DNA of 64,000 bases from Ficedula albicollis. Lineage: Eukaryota > Chordata > Aves > Passeriformes > Muscicapidae. A model generated the notes under the pieces. That model saw nothing but the letters and a program-made list of their open reading frames with translations, was not told where the DNA came from and ran no database searches. The stretch spans positions 51,840,138 to 51,904,137 of the forward strand of contig NC_021673.1 of assembly GCF_000247815.1 (NCBI RefSeq), written 5' to 3'. How positions within the stretch are numbered: the stretch's first letter is position 1; every line of letters starts with the position of its first letter. This document shows, one piece after another, positions 57,328 through 64,000 of this stretch. Both the position numbers and the translations under genes were made by a program.

Positions 57328-58003
57328 TTGAGAGCAGCCCTGCTAAGAAAGACCTGGGAGTGACAGGGGATGAAAAACTCCACGAGCCAGCAGCGTGTGC
57401 TCACAGCCCAGAAAGCCAATCAAATCCTGGGCTGCATCAAAAGGAGCCTGGCCAGAGGGACAAAGGAGGTGATTCTGCCCCTCTACTCTTCTCACATGTG
57501 ATCCCCTTGGAGTACTGTGCACAGTTCTGGTGTCCCCAACATAAAAAGGACATGGAACTATTGGAGCAAGCCGAGAGGAGCTGATAAGAGGACTGGAGCA
57601 CCTCCCCTATGAGCACAGGCTGAGAAAGCTGGGGCTGTTCAGCTTGGAGAAGAGAAGGTTGTGTGGAGACCTGATGGCAACCTTCCAGTATCTGAAGAAT
57701 CCTGGAGGGAAGCTGGAGAGGGGCTTTTTGTCAAGGACTGTAGTGGTAGGACACAGAGTAATGGGTACAAATTGAAAGAGAGGAAATGTAGGTTAGCTAA
57801 GAAGAAATCTTTTATTGTGAGTGTTGTTGCCCATGGAGGTGTGGATGCCTCAACCCTGGCAGTGTTCAAGGCAGGGCTGGATAAGGCCTTGAGTAACTCT
57901 GTGTAGCAGGAGCCTGGCAGCGGGCACTGGAACTCGATGACCTTCAAGGTCCATTCCAACCCTTTAGCTATGTCACTATGTCTACGTCTATAATTCTATG
58001 ATT

Positions 58004-61000
58004 CAAGAGCATAATTTAGGTGGTAAACTGAAGTGACAGACATTCTAGACTACCTACCATCCCTACCAGCTTAGCAGATGTGATGCAGGAGGTCTGATAG
58101 TAACCATCAGCTTGTGGCCAGGCAGCATGCCTGACTTGATGCTGGGTATCTAAATTCAGGAAATGGATTTTCACAGTAGGTGCCCAGAACTCGTGTCTGT
58201 GTATGAGATTAATCCTGTCCTAGGGTTCTCTACTTATCTTCTAGCAATAGAAACTTAGTTCAGTGAAGAAGTTTAGATAAAAATTCTGCCTATTCTGGTC
58301 ACAGTTACTTGCACAAATATATATTCTAGATATTCAATGCCATAAAAACATATAGAGTAGAAGGTTCATATGCAAATTCATATATATTTCTTCAGTTATA
58401 CGGATCAGTATGTTTGGGTTCAGTTTTGTATTTGGGATCAGCGTATTTTGGGCTCAGTTTTGACAGAAGTCTGATGCTGGGGGACAAAATCCTATTACAT
58501 TGCATTTAAGATAGAGTCATTTTTCTGGGCTGGCAAATTAATCACTATTTTTAGACATAATAATTGAGTGAAATAATTGGCTCAAATCACTTTGCCATCA
58601 AACTATGATTCTAAAATCTGGCAAAAAAGACCCAAAAGTGTTAATCTGGACCTATGGAGTGGTACCATAAGCAGTAAAATGAAAAAATTGCATGCCCAAT
58701 ATTAGTAAAAAAAAACACAGAATGAGAGTTTGATTTTTTTTTGAGATTGTGATTGGAGTTCTTTATTTACAATTATAAAACCACTATATACCAGGCTTTT
58801 ATTATTCCTCATTTAATACAGAGCTAACAAAACACACTTTTAAAACAGTGAAACTTTATATTGCTCTTTCATACAGGATAAAAGATCATTATAAAAAAAA
58901 AAAAAATCAAAATTAGGCATCAGTGTAAATATGTAAAGAAAAGTTTCGAAATGTTCATTTATATTATACAACTGTAGCTCAGGTTTTTTACTCCTACTTC
59001 CAAATAACCCCAAGTGCATCTCAGCTGAATACCTAGACATCTAAGTCACTGCCTGTGTTTAGGAAGGTGATTTTTCTTGCTCATGAGAGGTCCTCCTAAG
59101 AGGAAGGATTTTAGAACTTTTCTCAGCACGAATACTGAGTATCTTATCTTTTGCTCCAACAGGTCAATCAGTAAGTCAGCTCTGCTTCCTTTGCACATCA
59201 TCTGTAAGTTAGAATGCTGAGTTCTCACGTATTTTTTTGTGTTAAGGGAAAAGAACTACAGCAGTAAATGAGGAGAATATATAAGAAGTTGCTTCTAATC
59301 ATGGCTATGGAATGCTGTACTCCTGAAAGTAGCATTAAACCCTTAGGGCTATGCTGAAGAACAGTTGTGTGGAGCTGAAATGATGCACTTGCCTTTGACA
59401 GATACATCTTGACATAATATTTGAAATATTTGAGCAAGTGACCTGACCCATTCTAGGTCCAAGTGAGGCATTACATTTCTATTCAGGAGAAAGTTTATAA
59501 CTTCAGACATCTACAAGATTTCTAAACTATTTATACTTTTAACTAAATTATGAATTTAAAGTAAACATGTCTTCTCAGACTGTAAGTGTACTGATGCATC
59601 ATTAAAGTCATGAATGAGCAAAGTTTTGTAGAAAGAGCCAAACACTAAGTACTGTGATAATAGTATTGAGCTCTCAAAAGCCTTAAAACAGGGAAAAGAA
59701 CATATTGAGGTAGGGAAGAAGAAAGAACAACAACAACAAAAAAGTAATTTGCAATTATAGAGCCAGAAAATGCATGAACATTTCTGTCAACTTCTGGTGA
59801 CAAAGGTCTGGGAACAGTAGAAATATGGAAATTAGTGGTTGCATTGAGTATTTTCTGGGTCTGATTAAGTCTCTATCTCAAGCTGATTTCATGTTTCAGG
59901 AAGAGCAGAAACTTTAAGTACTGCCTGCTCAACATGATAAGACACGCTCAGATTGCAGAATAGTGTTCTGTGTAGGCAAAACCTTCCAGAACACTTTCCA
60001 GAATTTCATCAAGTTTGTACAGTGAAGAAATGGTATATTTTCAAAAAATCCTTTACTATAGTTATTAGACGGAGTTGAGTTTTTAAAAACAACAGCTTTT
60101 TTCTGTGCATTTTTAAAAGGAATTCGTAAGTACTTTTCTAAATAGATATGATGCTAACATTAATGAAAACTTATTCTGTTAGTGAAGATCTGTACAATCC
60201 CGTATCCCTTGCACATGCCTTAATGAAGGCCAAAACATCCTCTCCTTAAGCAGCAAGGCTGATCACACTGGACCACAGAAAAATTCAGATATAGAGGACA
60301 TGTCATGGTCGACATATGTGATATGATGTTCTCTCTTTCCACATAGATCCCCCAAGTGGAACCTCTTATTAATTTACAGTCTGAAAGGGAGAGTGATTAG
60401 AAAATGAAGTTTCAGATAGAAGAGAGTGAATATTACTTGTGGATTGGGCAAAAAGTACTTAACAGATCATCCTGCCACATGAAAGAAATTATGAGACACC
60501 ATAAATACTATTATGCTGTGATAATGGAGTAGAGATGCTGATGTTAGGAAATGTATACTCAGCCAGGCTTTTTTTTTCCCTTCAGGTTGACAAAAATAGA
60601 TGTAGCTGCAAAAGCAAAATAACTAGTAAAAGAGAAAGCTTGGAAATTACACTGATCACATCATAAACAAAACCTGTAGACACAATGTTTGACACTACTG
60701 AGAAGACAGGATATTTTTTATCTAAAGCAGAATGGAGAAAATTACTCATAAATGGTAAATCCTTCTGCCAGGATTTATGAATCTTTCAAATTTGGACAAT
60801 AGGAAGTAAGAAACAAAGATGTGGAGAATGACAATTATTTGAAAATAAGCTACCTATTTGTCAGGTTCAAGAAAGGCAAAATAACTCCCCAAAACCTACA
60901 GACTTTGAACACTAAATATATTTTGAAGCAAATAAATATGCATAAATCTTTGAGAAACAATAAAATCCATCAATGGCAGAGCTAAAGGAAACCATCTGAT

Positions 61001-61025
61001 ATCTCTTCCACAAGAAAACAAGTAT
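58004..61025. other. Intronic sequence, nothing clear
   Basis: No gene or recognisable transposon. A short segment near 60860-60900 (aagaaaggcaaaataactcc) could be a trace of old CR1 but is too weak to call. Confidence 0.55.
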
Positions 61026-61101
61026 TTTTGGGTTTGTTTTTTTGGGTTTTTTTTGGGTTTTTTTTGTTGGTTTTTTTGTTGGGTTGGTTTTTTTTTTTCT
61101 T
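61026..61101. repeat. T/G-rich low-complexity tract
   Basis: T runs of 4 to 8 separated by GGG or GG. It superficially resembles telomeric text but has no fixed unit. It abuts the start of the 353-bp duplication. Confidence 0.88.
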
Positions 61102-61789
61102 TTAAGTAACAGACATGGAATATATTCAAATTTCAATGTATTCACTCATGGGAGATTGGAAATTCAGATAGAGAAGATGGCAAATAGTGTAAACTTTGAA
61201 AAGGAGCCAAGAGAATATGATTAGTGAACTAAGACAAGAGAATTCTTTGGTCAGATTTTTCAAGAATCGTTCTTGAGGTTTGCATTGTTTCATTGTTAAC
61301 TTTGAGAAAGGCGTGTGATAATGAATACACAGGTGACATGAAGTTTGAAGTTTCTTCCAAGGTCAAGGAAAAACTATCAAACATGAACAATACACTAAAG
61401 CTGAAGAGACAGCAAATCCAAAGGACCTCACCTAGGTTGGTTTTTTTTTTTCTTTTAAGTAACAGACATGGAATATATTCAAATTTCAATGTATTCACTC
61501 ATGGGAGATTGGAAATTCAGATAGAGAAGATGGCAAATAGTGTAAACTTTGAAAAGGAGCCAAGAGAATATGATTAGTGAACTAAGACAAGAGAATTCTT
61601 TGGTCAGATTTTTCAAGAATCGTTCTTGAGGTTTGCATTGTTTCATTGTTAACTTTGAGAAAGGCGTGTGATAATGAATACACAGGTGACATGAAGTTTG
61701 AAGTTTCTTCCAAGGTCAAGGAAAAACTATCAAACATGAACAATACACTAAAGCTGAAGAGACAGCAAATCCAAAGGACCTCACCTAGG
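61084..61789 (+). repeat. Tandem duplication, unit 353 bp
   Basis: Copies at 61084-61436 and 61437-61789 appear identical, starting ttggtttttttttttt and ending ggacctcacctagg. The unit may hold CR1-derived sequence upstream of the eroded element at 62 kb. Confidence 0.95.
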
Positions 61790-62089
61790 AACCAAATGAT
61801 GATTTCTTCTATTATTTGGGGAAAAAGTGGGTAATAAGTGAGGTCTATGGACTTTATTATCAAGTACCAAAACAAAATGAGCAATAAATCTTTCTTCAAA
61901 CATGTCTAAAAAACACAGACTTCTAGACACTTTGAAATATTAACTGATAAATAAACAGAATATAAAAGGAAAGCAATGGCAGATAAGTGAAATCCATTCT
62001 TTGCATTCTCTGGATGAGCCTGGGTGGTGTCCCTTGTGAATTTCTTCTTTCTAAGGAGTTTTGTCAATGATTCGGTTTGAAGCAGTTTT

Positions 62090-63480
62090 GGAATAAATAG
62101 TCAGAATGAAAAGTAACAAACCACAAAGGCCTGACAGTATTCAGCCATGGGTTCTAAAGCAACTCAGGGATGAAACAGCTGAATTATTAACAAGAGTATA
62201 TATAAATTCTCACCTGAAACTGCTTTGGTGCCTCACCATAGGAGGGTGCCAATTTTAAAAAAGCATCCTTCAGAGAGCAAGGGACAAAACCAGATCAGTA
62301 AGATTGTCGTCTATGTTAGACAAAATCTTATCAACTAGAATAAGGAAATTACTGCAGACACACAAGTAATTATGACCTACTTTAGAAGAATACGCTTGGC
62401 TTTTACAAACTAATCCATTATTACCAATCCACTGAAGTCCATGAAAAGAGCAAATGTGCATATGGATAAATGTGATGTGGTTAATGTAATCAATTAACTT
62501 TTCCATAAAGCTGTGGAAAATATTCCTCACCGAAGACTTTTTAGATGATGAAGCCTTATAGTGCATGGAAAGCCCTTAAATGGTTAAAAGAGAAGCATTA
62601 GACAATGTTGAATTCTAAGGGTGGAAATCTGCAGTGGAGTTGTTCTGATAACTGTAATGTTCAGCACACCCATAAGCTGTATGGGGAAGAGGGTGAGCAG
62701 AGAGAAAAGAAAGTTTGCTGGTGTTAAATTATTTAGAGTAGTGAGGATGAGAAAGTACTGTGAAGCACTGCAGCAGAATATGTCTTATGAACCTGAATGA
62801 CTGAAATTAAGTGTAGATAAATGTAAAGTGCCACATGGGGAAAAGAATATCCTAATTTCACATGAAATGATGAGCTCTGAGCTAACCATTACTATTCAGA
62901 AGAGAGATCTTAAGATTATAATAAATAGTTCCATGGAACAGTCATTTCAATGCTCAGTAGCCATTAAAAAGTAAATTAAATGGTAGTACAGGAGTACAGA
63001 GAAAAGAGTTATGCCACTGTAAGCAGTGCTTCATGTACAGTTTGAACATAATGTAGAGGTCCAGACCGTCACCTCAAAAAGGATATAAAAAAGGAACTGA
63101 AACTTTTGTATGAAGAACTACTGAATAATCTGTAAATTTTTGAAAATAAATTAATTTATTGGAATATGAAGAAGCTCTACAAAATCACAAGGAATGTGGA
63201 GAGAACATAGGAGGGATCAGCTTTTTGGTTTCTTTCTATCTGAATATATATTGGGCATCAGATGAAGGTAGGTTCAACACATTCAGAAAGATAAGAAGAT
63301 CAGCAAAGGGACAGCAATTTATAATATTTATTATCACAATCATAGGTACCATAGACCTGTGCTTTTGTCTAATAGTGAAAACTGCAAACACAATAGGAAA
63401 GGATCCACTGAGGATTACTAAATACACAGTACCATACGTGACTCAGGAAGCCTTTCAGTTGAAACTAATTAGAAGACAGA
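62090..63480 (+). mobile_element. Old, eroded CR1-family LINE
   Basis: Scattered but ordered matches to amniote CR1 ORF2 are visible: aactcagggatgaaacagctgaattattaac (62161-62191), a broken RT region, ggaaatctgcagtggagtt near 62624, gtgccacatggggaaaag near 62829, gatgagctctgagc near 62869 and ctcaaaaaggatataaaa near 63074. The order along the plus strand is that of ORF2. Divergence is much greater than in the 54-58 kb CR1 and no frame survives. The boundaries are estimates; it may extend further left. Confidence 0.6.
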
Positions 63481-64000
63481 AGTATTTTACATGGAAGCAT
63501 TATACATATTCCCTCCAATTTTATTTTCCCACAGGCATTTTCTTATGAACAATGTGGGAGACACAATAGAAGGATCTTTCATCTGATTAATTATGGCCAT
63601 GCTTAGATGATTGTTCTTATTCTCTTCAGTGCAGTACAGGCACATATCATTGGGTCCCTGCTTTATTGCAATAAGAAGAATGAACTTGATCTTCATGTAT
63701 GTCAACTTCATTTGTTTCAAATTCTTTTTCCTCCATCAGAAATAAGTATTTTATGAGGTATTCAAAAATTTCCCTACTAATTGTATAGGCAATCCATTTT
63801 TATAGCCTTAAAACATGGAAGGGGTATATAGAAAATATACTCAGATGAAGCAGGGAAACAGAAAGTCTGTCTTACCAGAGAACCACAGATGTACTTAGTA
63901 CAAAGGACACAAAGCAAAAAAACCAAAAAAACCCCTATTGTTTCTAAAATCATTTAATAAAGTAAATGCTGGCAAGAAAAAGACAAAGATGTGATAAAAA

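Larger units (their letters stand above)
54110..58003 (+). mobile_element. CR1 LINE, nearly full-length, degenerate, with two internal tandem duplications
   Basis: This is a non-LTR retrotransposon in plus orientation (antisense to the host gene). In order I can recognise: ORF2 endonuclease-region text (MEGFRLFRKEKLG near 54490), the conserved linker RRAHSKLKSLDFRRADFG (near 55260), reverse transcriptase blocks FTKGKSCLT (56818), YLDLCQVFDT (56917), WIKNWLSDR (57004) and DSGIRYTFRKLADGTK (57120), then DLGVTGDEKL, LEYCAQFWCPQHKKDMELLE and the typical CR1 3' end with ggtccattccaaccc and a terminal attctatgatt. The frame is broken by many stops and shifts. The catalytic box, FADD in active CR1, reads LADG, so it could not encode active enzyme. 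The 5' end is approximate. Two internal segments (257 and 632 bp) occur twice in tandem. Confidence 0.93.

Noticed and set aside
61026..61101. Possible interstitial telomere repeat
   Set aside because: T runs vary in length and no fixed TTAGGG unit occurs.
63159..63548. 129-codon plus-strand frame
   Set aside because: It overlaps the eroded CR1 relic and shows no recognisable host protein domain.

Overview
This window is vertebrate nuclear DNA, most likely from a bird. It is AT-rich and CpG-poor. It carries CR1 LINEs with the avian/sauropsid 3' end and LTRs of types I know from bird genomes. No bacterial, phage or plasmid gene organisation is present, and almost every open reading frame is short and chance-like.

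The one protein-coding feature I can support is a single 148-bp exon on the minus strand (38593-38740). It has a clean acceptor and donor and encodes the end of the discoidin (F5/8 type C) domain of a contactin-associated protein. The residues fit CNTNAP2 (CASPR2) best. Everything else reads as the two very large introns flanking it: the upstream intron lies at 38741-64000 and the downstream intron at 1-38592, because the gene runs right to left. CNTNAP2 is known for exceptionally long introns, so one exon in 64 kb is expected.

The introns hold: (a) a nearly full-length but dead CR1 at about 54110-58003 (plus), two CR1 3' ends on the minus strand (about 18088-18420 and 37237-37540), a CR1 3' end inside a duplicated block (28069-28206 and 29721-29860), and an older, eroded CR1 at about 62090-63480; (b) a solo ERVL-like LTR with TG...CA ends and a near-perfect 5-bp target duplication (31155-31716), a second LTR-like element whose 3' part is duplicated (about 41924-42513), and a weak LTR-like tail near 2830-3015; (c) microsatellites and homopolymer tracts.

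Two features stand out. First, there are about 25 head-to-tail local duplications with units of 24 bp to 1.7 kb. Most are nearly identical, some are nested, and they cut through unrelated sequence, including both the large CR1 and an LTR. Second, there is an uninterrupted run of 609 G (51242-51850) directly after a (TTA)n tract. The simplest reading is that many of these are assembly artefacts: unmerged haplotypes or overlaps joined in tandem, and a low-quality or no-signal G fill. A real, recent tandem-duplication process cannot be excluded from sequence alone. I found no convincing new gene system here.
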